A stretch of 40,792 nt of DNA from Chitinophagaceae bacterium UBA2791 (GTDB lineage: Bacteria; Bacteroidota; Bacteroidia; Chitinophagales; Chitinophagaceae): positions 38,299-79,090 of the forward strand of contig DEHV01000011.1 of assembly GCA_002352105.1 (NCBI GenBank). The letters are read 5' to 3'. Both the position numbers and the translations under genes were made by a program. The first letter of the stretch is position 1, and every line of letters begins with the position of its first letter. This document shows, piece by piece, positions 8,043 to 16,409 of the stretch. Below the pieces are notes generated by a model. That model ran no database searches and was not told the DNA's origin. It saw nothing but the letters and a program-made list of their open reading frames with translations.

Positions 8043-8492
8043 TCACTTGAGCAACCGTTCGTCGAACGTAAACCGCTCGGCGGCATGCGCCTTTATCCGG
8101 CTGAGATCCGGATGTTGCGGATTAAGTAAATAGTTGTATTCTTCTGTAATAACAGCCGAGGGTACCCGTAATACAGCGGTTTTATTTTCTTTTAACCAGT
8201 CGTCTCCTATGGCCTGGCAGGATGTATAGTTGATGTATTTCTGCCAATCGGCGGGTAGTTTCTCCTTGTCTATCTTTTTTATTTTCAGATCGTCCGGTAT
8301 CTCTATCAGCGTAACTTCGAAACGACTATCCGCGCCTATGCTCCGCCGGTGAACAATATTTTCCAGGCAGGCTAACGCCCTGGTACTGGCCGCATAGATC
8401 ATAAAACGGCCATTGCTGTTCCAGCGCGCGGCGCGGCCTGATGCAGTGAGATGGCCCGCCCATTTTGCGAGGGTAATGCGATAGGCGATCAT
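8043..8492 (-). CDS. RES-domain toxin (predicted NAD+-degrading)
   Basis: Toxin of a Xre/MbcA-RES type II toxin-antitoxin module. Characterised RES toxins (ParT, MbcT) deplete or modify NAD+-dependent targets, MbcT by NAD+ phosphorolysis. The 149-residue product starts MIAYRITLAKWAG and shows RES hallmarks: Arg23-Trp24-Asn25, Tyr33, Glu44 in ACLENIVH, Ser112 in RVPSAV, and the C-terminal NPQHPDL. Length is normal. The frame is open upstream to 8612, but ATG 8492 is preferred because it overlaps the antitoxin stop by four bases (ATGA) and begins exactly at the family start. Which reaction this homologue performs is not decidable here. Confidence 0.88.
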   Translation of the reverse strand: MIAYRITLAKWAGHLTASGRAARWNSNGRFMIYAASTRALACLENIVHRRSIGADSRFEVTLIEIPDDLKIKKIDKEKLPADWQKYINYTSCQAIGDDWLKENKTAVLRVPSAVITEEYNYLLNPQHPDLSRIKAHAAERFTFDERLLK

Positions 8493-8920
8493 GCCAACGC
8501 CCCGTATTCTATCCTGAGCAATTCTTCCATGACCAGGTTGATCCCGCCCTGGGTATAGAGCAGGTCGAATGGAACGATCCCCCCCAATCCGGTTGCAGGT
8601 TGCTTTAGCCATTGATTGAAGGATTCGGAATTGCCGAATATTTCCTGTCCTTTTTTGTAGAGCGCCATTAGCTGCAGCAGTTGTTCGCTTTCTATGCGAC
8701 CTAATTTATGGCGTCGTAAACGGTAGTTGTCAATGGTCTTGGGCGTAGCGTCAATAAAGGCGGCCAACTGGTTTTTGTTGAGGGCGGAAACCCGCATGAT
8801 CTCATCAAAAACGGATATAGCCAACCCCTCGGCAGCCCTCATGACCATGGCGATCGGGTTGGACAGTTCTTTTTCATACTGGCGAAAAAGAGAAGTTTTG
8901 CTATTGGCTACAAGACTCAT
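8489..8920 (-). CDS. Xre/MbcA/ParS-type antitoxin
   Basis: A 143-residue antitoxin with an Xre-like helix-turn-helix region (about residues 40-75, KNQLAAFIDATPKTIDNY then a basic RLRRHK) and a C-terminal DUF2384-type toxin-binding domain (about 92-143: FGNSESFNQWL, then GIVPFDLLYTQGG). It would neutralise the RES toxin encoded next and autoregulate the operon. The frame can extend to TTG 8941, but ATG 8920 is preferred. A TATATTTG box on this strand at 8939-8946 gives a short leader. Antitoxin-first order with an ATGA overlap to the toxin matches this module family. Confidence 0.88.
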   Translation of the reverse strand: MSLVANSKTSLFRQYEKELSNPIAMVMRAAEGLAISVFDEIMRVSALNKNQLAAFIDATPKTIDNYRLRRHKLGRIESEQLLQLMALYKKGQEIFGNSESFNQWLKQPATGLGGIVPFDLLYTQGGINLVMEELLRIEYGALA

Positions 8921-8938
8921 AATGGAATTATTACAGAA

Positions 8939-8946
8939 CAAATATA
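8939..8946 (-). promoter_or_regulatory. candidate TAnnTTTG -7 box of the toxin-antitoxin operon
   Basis: Minus-strand TATATTTG lies 18 bases before the antitoxin ATG. It matches the -7 consensus fully; no clear -33 TTTG is visible upstream, in an A/T-rich stretch. It also lies downstream of the alternative TTG start region, supporting ATG 8920. Confidence 0.45.
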
Positions 8947-9098
8947 GTAAAAAATTACGTTTTTAAAAGAGAAATTTTATCTACTGGAATAATGGTTTCG
9001 TTTGGGACAGCCGATGCACAACGGGATAATATAAAATGAGCTGCTATCCATTAAGGCGTTTTTTAACCGATTGCTTAACTTTCAGGTAAACCCGGGAC

Positions 9099-10112
9099 AT
9101 GTATAAACGGTACTTTTTATGGACTGCCGCCTTCCTGTTTTGTTGCGATCCCTTTGCGGTTGCCCAGCAGGTGGCGCCGTTTTCTTCGGGAACCGCGGCA
9201 TCGTTGCGGGGCTTGAGCGTAGTGAACAACGCTATAGTCTGGGTAAGCGGCAGCAATGGCACAGTGGGCCGGACGACCGATGGCGGAAAAACCTGGAAAT
9301 GGATGACGGTAAAAGGCCATGAGTCCAGGGATTTCCGCGATATAGAAGCTTTTGACGCGGAAACCGCTGTTATCATGGCCGCCGGCGAGCCGGCGATCAT
9401 TTTAAAGACGGCGAACGGAGGCGAAACCTGGAAGATAGCTTATGAAAACGATACGCCGGGGATGTTTCTTAACGCCATGGATTTTCGGAATGAACAACGC
9501 GGCATTGTGGTGGGCGATCCGGTGAATGGCAGGTTTTTTATAGCGCAAACATTTAACGGCGGCGACTCCTGGCGGGAGATCCCTTTTAAGAAGCTGCCTC
9601 CGGCAGATAAGGGGGAAGTATGCTTTGCCGCCAGCGGAACGAATATCAGGATGCTGGATAACAATGAAGCCGTTTTTGTAACCGGGGGAACGCTATCGAG
9701 GCTATTCTGGAAAGAACAGGCGATCAACCTGCCCGTTGCGCAGGGCGGCGAATCGACCGGGGCGAATGCTGTTGCCATAACCCAAAACCGGAACCGAACC
9801 TATATAATAGTAGTTGGGGGTGATTTTTTTAATCCTTCTTCCCGCGCAGGGAACTGCGTGGTGTCGCGCGACGGCGGTAAAACCTGGATCAGGCCCTCAA
9901 ACCTGCCCCATGGATACCGTAGCTGCGTGGAATATGTATCCGGGGAAAAATGGGCGACCTGCGGGATCAATGGCGTTGATGTTTCGTTTGATGGAGGCAT
10001 CAACTGGAATAATGTTTCTGCCGTCGGTTTTTATGTCTGCCGTAAAGCCAAAAAAGGAGATACGGTATTTTTCGCCGGGGAAGAGGGCCGGATCGGCAAA
10101 CTGGTTTGGTGA
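9099..10112 (+). CDS. secreted BNR/Ycf48-like beta-propeller protein
   Basis: A 337-residue protein with a signal peptide (about residues 1-22, cleavage near AVAQ-QV). The mature part is built of repeated beta-propeller blades carrying Asp-box-like motifs: TTDGGKTW, ANGGETW, FNGGDSW, SRDGGKTW and SFDGGINW. This pattern is seen in sialidase-fold and Ycf48/photosystem-II-assembly-like proteins, which in heterotrophic Bacteroidota are exported proteins of unknown substrate, often annotated as oxidoreductases without proof. No sialidase Arg triad can be assigned by eye. It ends six bases before the convergent DUF486 gene. ATG 9099 gives the signal peptide directly. Confidence 0.8.
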   Translation: MYKRYFLWTAAFLFCCDPFAVAQQVAPFSSGTAASLRGLSVVNNAIVWVSGSNGTVGRTTDGGKTWKWMTVKGHESRDFRDIEAFDAETAVIMAAGEPAIILKTANGGETWKIAYENDTPGMFLNAMDFRNEQRGIVVGDPVNGRFFIAQTFNGGDSWREIPFKKLPPADKGEVCFAASGTNIRMLDNNEAVFVTGGTLSRLFWKEQAINLPVAQGGESTGANAVAITQNRNRTYIIVVGGDFFNPSSRAGNCVVSRDGGKTWIRPSNLPHGYRSCVEYVSGEKWATCGINGVDVSFDGGINWNNVSAVGFYVCRKAKKGDTVFFAGEEGRIGKLVW

Positions 10113-10118
10113 CCGCGC

Positions 10119-10451
10119 CTATTTCTTGAAGAACATAAAATATACGGCTCCGAGTAAAAAGGCAAAGCTGACCAGGTACCGCCAATGAAAGGGCTCTTTC
10201 AAATAAAAAACGGCGAACACGGCAAATACGGTCAGCGTAATGACTTCCTGGGTGATCTTTAATTGAAACCCGCTCATGCCATTTTGATATCCTAACCGGT
10301 TGGCCGGCACCATCAGGCAATATTCAAAAAAAGCGATTCCCCAACTGAGCAGGATCATTTGCCACAAGGGCGCCTGCCCATATTTCAGATGGCCATACCA
10401 GGCAAAGGTCATGAATATATTTGATGCAACTAACAAAGCGATGGTTTGCAT
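10119..10451 (-). CDS. DUF486 (DMT-superfamily-like) membrane protein
   Basis: A 110-residue protein with four membrane helices. The opening ALLVASNIFMTFAWYGHLK, the central SWGIAFFEYCLMVPANRLGY and the LKEPFHWRYLVSFAFLL segment are those of the DUF486 family, a small relative of the drug/metabolite transporter superfamily with unknown substrate. Length is normal for the family. It is divergent from the ferritin gene with only 43 bases between the starts. On its strand a TAAATTTG box at 10482-10489 can serve as the -7 element. The two genes share a control region, but no common regulator site is visible. Confidence 0.85.
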   Translation of the reverse strand: MQTIALLVASNIFMTFAWYGHLKYGQAPLWQMILLSWGIAFFEYCLMVPANRLGYQNGMSGFQLKITQEVITLTVFAVFAVFYLKEPFHWRYLVSFAFLLGAVYFMFFKK

Positions 10452-10481
10452 AAATGGTTGTTATTATTCGTATATTGACGC

Positions 10482-10489
10482 CAAATTTA
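10482..10489 (-). promoter_or_regulatory. candidate TAnnTTTG -7 box of the DUF486 gene
   Basis: Minus-strand TAAATTTG lies about 30 bases before the DUF486 ATG, inside the 43-base divergent region shared with the ferritin gene. Confidence 0.4.
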
Positions 10490-10494
10490 AACCA

Positions 10495-11013
10495 ATGATT
10501 TCATCAAAGATAGAAGCAGCGCTGAACAGACAGATCGATCTGGAAGGATTTTCTTCCATGTACTACTTATCCATGGCGTCCTGGTGCGAGGTTAAAGGAT
10601 ACAACGGGATCGCCAAGTTTTTATATCATCATTCCGACGAGGAACGCATGCATATGCTGAAACTGTTCCAGTATATTAACGACAGGGGAGGACATGCCGT
10701 GGTGCCGGGACTGGACGCTCCGCCGAAAATGTACGCGTCCATTCATGAAATATTCGAGACCATCCTTTCTCATGAGATAAAAGTATCCAATGAGATCAAT
10801 GCCCTGGTGGAGCTTTGCATCCAGGAGAAGGATTATACTACCCATAACTTCCTCCAGTGGTATGTGGCGGAGCAGATAGAAGAAGAGACCCTCGCCAGGA
10901 ATGTGCTGGATAAATTAAGGCTTATCGGCGATGATAAAGGAGGCATGTACCTGCTTGACCGGGATCTTCAGAGCCTATCCGTAACGGTGCACGGTTCTTC
11001 CAAAGAAGACTAG
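10495..11013 (+). CDS. ftnA: bacterial non-heme ferritin
   Basis: Iron-storage protein that oxidises Fe(II) and stores it as a ferric mineral in a 24-subunit shell. The 172-residue product keeps the ferroxidase residues in place: Glu17 (DLEGFSS), Glu50 and His53 (SDEERMHM), Glu94 (LSHEIK), Gln127 and Glu130 (AEQIEEE). Length is normal. A longer reading frame from 10300 exists only because it runs through the divergent gene; ATG 10495 (MISSKIEAALN) is the family start. No signal peptide. Iron control is likely on general grounds, but no clear operator is visible in the 43-base upstream gap. Confidence 0.94.
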   Translation: MISSKIEAALNRQIDLEGFSSMYYLSMASWCEVKGYNGIAKFLYHHSDEERMHMLKLFQYINDRGGHAVVPGLDAPPKMYASIHEIFETILSHEIKVSNEINALVELCIQEKDYTTHNFLQWYVAEQIEEETLARNVLDKLRLIGDDKGGMYLLDRDLQSLSVTVHGSSKED

Positions 11014-11050
11014 GACGGCTAAACGCCAAAGAGCGGGATCGCTGATCGAT

Positions 11051-11079
11051 CGCTGGCATCTGCAAAGCTGCCGCCAGCG
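11051..11079. terminator. hairpin between convergent ferritin and smc genes
   Basis: CGCTGGC (11051-11057) pairs with GCCAGCG (11073-11079), with further pairing inside (GGCA with TGCC, one bulge). No proper T-run follows on either strand, so it is at best a weak bidirectional terminator. Confidence 0.3.
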
Positions 11080-11124
11080 GCTTTACCTAAGCGCCGTCTG
11101 ATCGATCCCCGATCCCTTTCTTTA

Positions 11125-14100
11125 TTAATTCAGGTTCCTGAAATCCACCGGCACCAGTTTGCTGACGCCCGGCTCCTGCATGGTAACGCCATAGATCACA
11201 TCCACGGCGCTCATGGTCATTTTATTGTGGGTAACGATGATGAACTGGCTTTCTTCGCTGAACTTACGGATCATCTGCGTGAACTTGCCTACATTAGCAT
11301 CGTCCAGGGGCGCGTCCACTTCGTCCAGTATACAGAATGGAGCGGGTTTGATCAGGTAGATGGAAAACAGGAGGGCCGTTGCCGTGAGCGTCTTCTCGCC
11401 CCCGCTCAATTGCGTGATGGAGGAGGGGCGTTTACCCTTGGGTTTGGCCACGATGTCAATGCCTGTTTCGGCCAGGTTGTCCGGGTTTTCTAAAATAAGA
11501 TCGGCAGTATCGTCTTCGGTGAACAAAGCCTTGAACACTTTTTGGAAATTATCCCTGACGCTGTTAAAGGTATCCAGGAACTGCTGGTTGGCGGTGGCCT
11601 CGACCTCCTGTATCGTTTGCAATAGGCTGTCCTTTGCCGTTACCAGGTCGTTCTTCTGTTCGAAGATGAATTCATATCTTTTTTTCATTTCCTGGAACGC
11701 TTCAATGGCCGTGGGGTTTACTTCTCCCAGGTTCTCCAGCCGCTTTTTCATCTTATCGGCTTTTTCCTGCAATTCCTCCGCTGGCGTTTCGCCGGCGCGG
11801 GGCTGGTCGATGATATCGTCGAGGTTGATCCTGAACTCAACGCTTAATCTTTCTTTCATCCCGGCCAGCTGCAGCTTTAGCTCATTCAGCCTGTCTTTTA
11901 TCTCGCCCAGCAGGTGCTCGATCTGTTCTTTGTTCTTGACCTTATGACGGAGGGCCGATTCCTTTTCCTGTAATACATTCCGGAGATTATAGTACGACTG
12001 ATCGGCTTCGTTTAGCGTTTTTTCCTCGTCTTCCTTGCGCTTCAACAAGCTTATTAAGGCCTGCTCGGCATTTTCCAGTAGGTCCCGGCTTTCCGCGATC
12101 TGTTCGGTTGTCTGTTTCAGTTGCGAGATGTTGGCTTCCACCTGTTGCTCGAGATCGTTCAACTGGTTCTTCTTAAAGGCTTCTTCCTGGGAAAGCGCAT
12201 TGATCCGGCTTTGCTGACGGGTAAACTGAAGGTTGAATTCATTGAATTCGCCGGAAGCCGTGTTGTACTGCTGCTCCGTTTCCTTGTAATCGGTCTCGGA
12301 AGCCGCCAGGGTATCCCTGAGTTCGTTCAATAAATTGACCAACTCGTTCCATTCATTCCGGGTGCCTTCAATGGCGCTGACGGTATGTTGCAGCGTAAGC
12401 TGCATGTCTTCCATCTTATTCAGGGAAGAATGCTGTATGCCGTGCAGGTTCTCGATCTTATTCTGAAGGGAAAATACCTGGTTGGTAAGCGCATTGATGT
12501 CTTCCTGCGCTTTTTTAATGGCATTTTCCTTTAACTGTTCATTAAAAACGATGACCTCGTCGTGTTTTTGCTGTATGCTTGCTTTGAGCGCATTGACAAT
12601 GTTTTCCTGGGCATCGATCTCTTCATACAGCTTTTCAAGGTTTTTCGCCCTGCCGATCTTCTTGCCTTCGAATATTCCAACGCTGCCGCCGGTGAGCGTA
12701 TATTTTCCTTTTACGTACTTGCCGGTTTTTTCCAATACTACCGATCCGTTGCTATTGGCCAGCGCTTCTTCATCTTCTGCGATATAAACATTCCCCAGCA
12801 GATGCTCTGCCAGGCTCAGGTATTGAGGATCTACCTCTATTACGTCGAGAACGGGAATCGTTCCCGAAGGCTGGTGTTTGCCTGTTGCGTCGGGTAAACG
12901 GCTGAGCTGATCGAGCAGGAAGAAATTGGCCTTTCCTTTTTTATTTTCATCCAGCAGGCGAACGGCCTGAAGACCCTCCTGCAGGTTGTTCACTACATAG
13001 AAGTTAAGATAGGGCTCCAGCACATTTTCGACGGCGGCGCGATAATCTTCCTTTACATAAATGATATCTGATAAAATGGGCGCCGTATGATTCCAGCCGC
13101 TGTTCTTGTGCAGGAATTTAATGCTTTCGGGATACCCTTCCATGGAGTCGATCAGGCTCTTGAGCAGGTCCCGTTCATTCTTCCGGGAATCCAGCTTCCT
13201 GTTTTCATCCGCCAGCTTCTGACGCAATTGTTCGGCTTCAGACTGGGTTTTCAGGATCTGTTCCTTTGTTTTTTCGTGCTGATCCTGGAGCTGTTGTAGT
13301 TCGGCTCTTCGCCTTTCCAGTTCCTGCTCCTTCTCCATGCGTTCCTCTTCCAACTGTTTGAGCTCGCTGGCCCGCGCTTCGCGTTCATTTTCCAGTTGTT
13401 CTATTGCTTGTTGCAGGTTTTGAATGGAAGTATCGGCTACGGCCACTTTTTTTTCCGCGTCAAATTGTTTTCGCTGAACGGCAAGGTTTTCCTGGCGGAG
13501 CCGGTCGATATGCAGTCTTTTTTCGTCGAAGATCTTTCTTTTTTCCTCCACGGAATCTTTCATTTCTTCGAGCTGGTCCTTCAGGCTTTCCAGCTTTGCT
13601 TTCTCTTCATCCGACTGCGATTGGGTAAAACGGATGCTTTCGTCCAGTCCCTTTAACTGCAGTTCGCTTCGGGAAAGGAATTCCCGGAGATTGGTTTCCT
13701 TTTCCTGCAGGAAGTTCAATCGTTGCGAGGCGAGGTTTTTTTCGTTCTCCTTGGCGCGGAGGTTTTGCAATAATTCATTGAACTGGTGCTGCATCGATTG
13801 CAGCGCTTTTTCCTTTTCCACAAAGTCCAGCTTTTCTTGCTCCACCTGCGCTTCTTCGGCGGCTATTTCCGCCTCCAGGGCGACGCGCCTGTTGGTCTCC
13901 GCCTCCGATTGCTGGGTCAGCTCGCGGTAAACGGTATTGAATCCTTCCAGCGAGGCCTTCGCCAGTTCAATGCTGATCTCCCGGTAATCTTTTTTGATCT
14001 CATAATATTTTTCCGCTTTTTTGGCCTGGTTTTCCAGGCTTTTCAATTGGTTGTTGATCTCAAATAAAAGATCCTCAATACGGGCGAGATCCTGTTCGGT

Positions 14101-14649
14101 GGCGTCCAGTTTCTGTTTGGCTTCCTTTTTCCGGGTCTTATAAATGGTGATCCCGGCCGCCTGCTCGAGCATTCTTCTACGGCTGTTGTCCTTATCCTTA
14201 ATGATATCGTCGACCATCCCCAATTCAATGATGGCATAGGAATCGGTGCTGATACCCGTGTCCATGAACAGGTTCTGGATATCTTTCAGCCGGCAGGCAA
14301 CATCGTTCAGCCGGTATTCGCTTTCCCCGCTTTTATAGAATTTGCGGGTAACGGTGACGGTATTAAATTCAGTGGGAAGCAGGTTCCGGGTGTTTTCAAA
14401 GGTAAGGCTGACTTCTGCCAACCCGCTGGCGGAGCGCGTCTTTGAGCCATTGAATACAAGGCTTTCCAGGTTTTCCGAGCGCAGATGACTGATCTTCTGT
14501 TCGCCGATCACCCAGCGTATGCTGTCAATGATATTGCTCTTGCCGCAACCGTTAGGCCCTACAATCCCGGTAATATTATCATCAAAGTTTACGGTGGTTT
14601 TATCGGCAAAACTTTTGAACCCTTTAATTTCTAGACTCTTTAATCTCAC
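11125..14649 (-). CDS. smc: chromosome segregation protein SMC
   Basis: Condensin ATPase that organises and helps segregate the chromosome. The 1174 residues show the standard SMC order: N-terminal ATPase half with Walker A GPNGCGKSN (31-39), a long coiled coil rich in Glu/Gln/Lys, a hinge near residues 500-670, a second coiled coil, and the C-terminal half with the signature LSGGEK and Walker B FCILDEVDAPLDD. The frame extends to GTG 14709, but GTG 14649 (MRLKSLEIKGFKSF) is the family start and a TATATTTG box lies between the two, so the longer start would lie upstream of the promoter. No scpA or scpB is in view. Confidence 0.94.
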   Translation of the reverse strand: MRLKSLEIKGFKSFADKTTVNFDDNITGIVGPNGCGKSNIIDSIRWVIGEQKISHLRSENLESLVFNGSKTRSASGLAEVSLTFENTRNLLPTEFNTVTVTRKFYKSGESEYRLNDVACRLKDIQNLFMDTGISTDSYAIIELGMVDDIIKDKDNSRRRMLEQAAGITIYKTRKKEAKQKLDATEQDLARIEDLLFEINNQLKSLENQAKKAEKYYEIKKDYREISIELAKASLEGFNTVYRELTQQSEAETNRRVALEAEIAAEEAQVEQEKLDFVEKEKALQSMQHQFNELLQNLRAKENEKNLASQRLNFLQEKETNLREFLSRSELQLKGLDESIRFTQSQSDEEKAKLESLKDQLEEMKDSVEEKRKIFDEKRLHIDRLRQENLAVQRKQFDAEKKVAVADTSIQNLQQAIEQLENEREARASELKQLEEERMEKEQELERRRAELQQLQDQHEKTKEQILKTQSEAEQLRQKLADENRKLDSRKNERDLLKSLIDSMEGYPESIKFLHKNSGWNHTAPILSDIIYVKEDYRAAVENVLEPYLNFYVVNNLQEGLQAVRLLDENKKGKANFFLLDQLSRLPDATGKHQPSGTIPVLDVIEVDPQYLSLAEHLLGNVYIAEDEEALANSNGSVVLEKTGKYVKGKYTLTGGSVGIFEGKKIGRAKNLEKLYEEIDAQENIVNALKASIQQKHDEVIVFNEQLKENAIKKAQEDINALTNQVFSLQNKIENLHGIQHSSLNKMEDMQLTLQHTVSAIEGTRNEWNELVNLLNELRDTLAASETDYKETEQQYNTASGEFNEFNLQFTRQQSRINALSQEEAFKKNQLNDLEQQVEANISQLKQTTEQIAESRDLLENAEQALISLLKRKEDEEKTLNEADQSYYNLRNVLQEKESALRHKVKNKEQIEHLLGEIKDRLNELKLQLAGMKERLSVEFRINLDDIIDQPRAGETPAEELQEKADKMKKRLENLGEVNPTAIEAFQEMKKRYEFIFEQKNDLVTAKDSLLQTIQEVEATANQQFLDTFNSVRDNFQKVFKALFTEDDTADLILENPDNLAETGIDIVAKPKGKRPSSITQLSGGEKTLTATALLFSIYLIKPAPFCILDEVDAPLDDANVGKFTQMIRKFSEESQFIIVTHNKMTMSAVDVIYGVTMQEPGVSKLVPVDFRNLN

Positions 14650-14675
14650 AGGCGGCTTTATTTTAGGTAAGCAGG

Positions 14676-14683
14676 CAAATATA
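14676..14683 (-). promoter_or_regulatory. TAnnTTTG -7 box that fixes the smc start
   Basis: Minus-strand TATATTTG lies 27 bases before GTG 14649 and inside the upstream extension of the open frame. If used, it excludes the GTG at 14709 as the start. Confidence 0.5.
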
Positions 14684-14802
14684 TAAGAATAGATATAGAC
14701 ATTATTCACGTTTTATGCACAGCGAAGGCTAAATGTTTATTTGATCTTAATAAGTTGCCGGCGCTTAGAAAGAAAGGCAAAACTGCGGGGGGGGCAGCAG
14801 CC

Positions 14803-15861
14803 CTATTGGGGTTTTTTGAGCCTTCTCAGCCGCACGGTGGCGTTTTGGGTCAGGCTGGCGGAAAGATAAACTTCTCTTTTGTATAGCCCGTCTGTAATGA
14901 CCATTACGGCGGTATTGGGGGGATATTTCCCTAAATTAACGGCGTACATGCTGAGTTCGCTGATTTCCGAAAGCGTGTCGAGGGCTACAAATACGTTTAA
15001 GGCGCGGCTGGTCAGCAGTTGGTTGATCAACACCGGTTTCTTATTGATAAAAACATTGATGCTGTCGCCGTCCACTTCGCCATTATCGTAAAACTGTACC
15101 AGGATAGAATCGGAAGCGACAACAATATCCTGATCGTATACATTTTTGCGGGCCTCAAAATCTTTCACCAGGCGTTCCTCGGCTTCGACCGATATGGATA
15201 CGTCTTTATTGTCCTGCATCGCAAGGGGAGAGGAAGCAACGATGTCTTCAGCGGGCGCCGCATCCTTTCCGGAAGTGTCTTTCCTGGCGGTTTCCCCGGC
15301 CCTGGCGGCAGCGGCATTGATCACAAAATCTTCTGCCTGCGGTCGCCAGAATTTTTGCCCGGCTGCGAAATACCGCATCAGGCTGTCCTGGTTTTTTTCG
15401 CTATTGTCCATGACCATATTCACCCTGAGTTCCGGACAGGTATATTTGTATTTCGCTTGAGGATAAAAAGAACCGCGCAGGGAGCTGTTTATTCTCGAAA
15501 CCATCAGCACGCCCTCAAAGTTCATCGGGCACTCAATGCCGTCGCGGGTATCGGAGCCGTAAAAAAGAAGGGGAACGTTTTTGATCTCTACCAACCGGTT
15601 CTTGGGATTGTATTTGCCTTTGACGAAAAAACTCTGGTAGCTGTCTTTAAAATAATAGCCGAATATGCCCTCTATTTCGCCGCCTTTCTGTTTTAGTATG
15701 AGTTCGGTAAGATAATTACTGCTAACGCCCGACAGGGCCGTCACATCCGCCCTTCCATACCATGATCCGGCGACCGTTTGGGCGCAGATGGAATTTAACT
15801 TGCATGAGGCGGTGGTATTCAACATGCAGGAAGCAAACAAAAACAGCATGATCCGAAGCAT
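14803..15861 (-). CDS. exported protein of unknown function (352 aa)
   Basis: No named family is recognised. The product has a hydrophobic N-terminal signal (MLRIMLFLFASC...), possibly a lipoprotein signal given cysteines at residues 12 and 20. An N-terminal beta-rich part (about 30-160) with GSWYGRADVT and GIFGYYF looks like a small barrel or lipocalin-like domain. A low-complexity Ala/Glu/Asp linker follows, then a C-terminal domain (about 245-352) with FYDNGEVDGDSINVFINKK, SMYAVNLGKYPPNTAVM and TQNATVRLRR; similar C-terminal modules occur in many exported Bacteroidota proteins. The stop is followed by a run of eight G on the plus strand. It lies between smc and smpB on the same strand. Confidence 0.75.
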   Translation of the reverse strand: MLRIMLFLFASCMLNTTASCKLNSICAQTVAGSWYGRADVTALSGVSSNYLTELILKQKGGEIEGIFGYYFKDSYQSFFVKGKYNPKNRLVEIKNVPLLFYGSDTRDGIECPMNFEGVLMVSRINSSLRGSFYPQAKYKYTCPELRVNMVMDNSEKNQDSLMRYFAAGQKFWRPQAEDFVINAAAARAGETARKDTSGKDAAPAEDIVASSPLAMQDNKDVSISVEAEERLVKDFEARKNVYDQDIVVASDSILVQFYDNGEVDGDSINVFINKKPVLINQLLTSRALNVFVALDTLSEISELSMYAVNLGKYPPNTAVMVITDGLYKREVYLSASLTQNATVRLRRLKKPQ

Positions 15862-15921
15862 AAGCGAAGGTAACTAGAAATTTGAGCAGATAAGGGGGCG
15901 CAATGCGATAATCTGGTAAAA

Positions 15922-16359
15922 TTACTTTAAAAATCTTTTCATTTCCCTCTCGCTATCCCGCTGCTTGATGGTCTCTCTTTTGTCGTATATCTTTTTTCCC
16001 TTTCCAAGCCCCACTTCCATTTTGGCCAGCCCTTTTTCGGAAAAAAAGATCCTTAGCGGAACCAGCGTATATCCCTTTTCTTTGATCCGGGCTTCTATTT
16101 TTCTTAATTCTTTTTTATGCAGCAGTAATTTTCTTTCCCGTAAGGGGTTGTGGTTATTAGCGGTTCCGTGGGAGTATTCGGCAATATGCAGACTTTTGAT
16201 CCACAATTCGCCCTTATGGAAATAACAATAGCTGTCGTTGAAACTCGCCCTGCCGGCCCTCAGCGATTTTACCTCTGTGCCCGTCAATGCCAGCCCCGCA
16301 ACATATTTGTCTTCTATGAAGAATTCGAAATATGCCGACCTGTTCCTGATCTCTGCCAT
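15922..16359 (-). CDS. smpB: SsrA-binding protein SmpB
   Basis: Partner of tmRNA in trans-translation; it delivers tmRNA to stalled ribosomes. The 145 residues show the SmpB landmarks: AYFEFFIEDKYVAGLALTG, TEVKSLRAGRASFNDSY, the middle HNPLRERKLLLHKKEL, GYTLVPLRIFF, and the basic C-terminal tail with GKKIYDKRETIKQRD that is needed for decoding-site function. Length is normal. ATG 16359 is the natural start. It follows accD on the same strand with a 50-base gap; tmRNA itself is not in this window. Confidence 0.95.
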   Translation of the reverse strand: MAEIRNRSAYFEFFIEDKYVAGLALTGTEVKSLRAGRASFNDSYCYFHKGELWIKSLHIAEYSHGTANNHNPLRERKLLLHKKELRKIEARIKEKGYTLVPLRIFFSEKGLAKMEVGLGKGKKIYDKRETIKQRDSEREMKRFLK

Positions 16360-16409
16360 ATGCGCTGGTAATGGAAATGAAAAATCGCCCCGATCTGCGA
16401 TGGAAAAGA

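Noticed and set aside
7804..8046. Minus-strand frame of 80 codons after the RES toxin, with a GTG overlapping its stop
   Set aside because: It runs straight through the terminator hairpin at 7892-7917, and its composition is not protein-like.
14787..14794. Run of eight G, possible phase-variable tract
   Set aside because: It lies just after the stop codon of the 352-aa gene, so slippage would not switch a reading frame.
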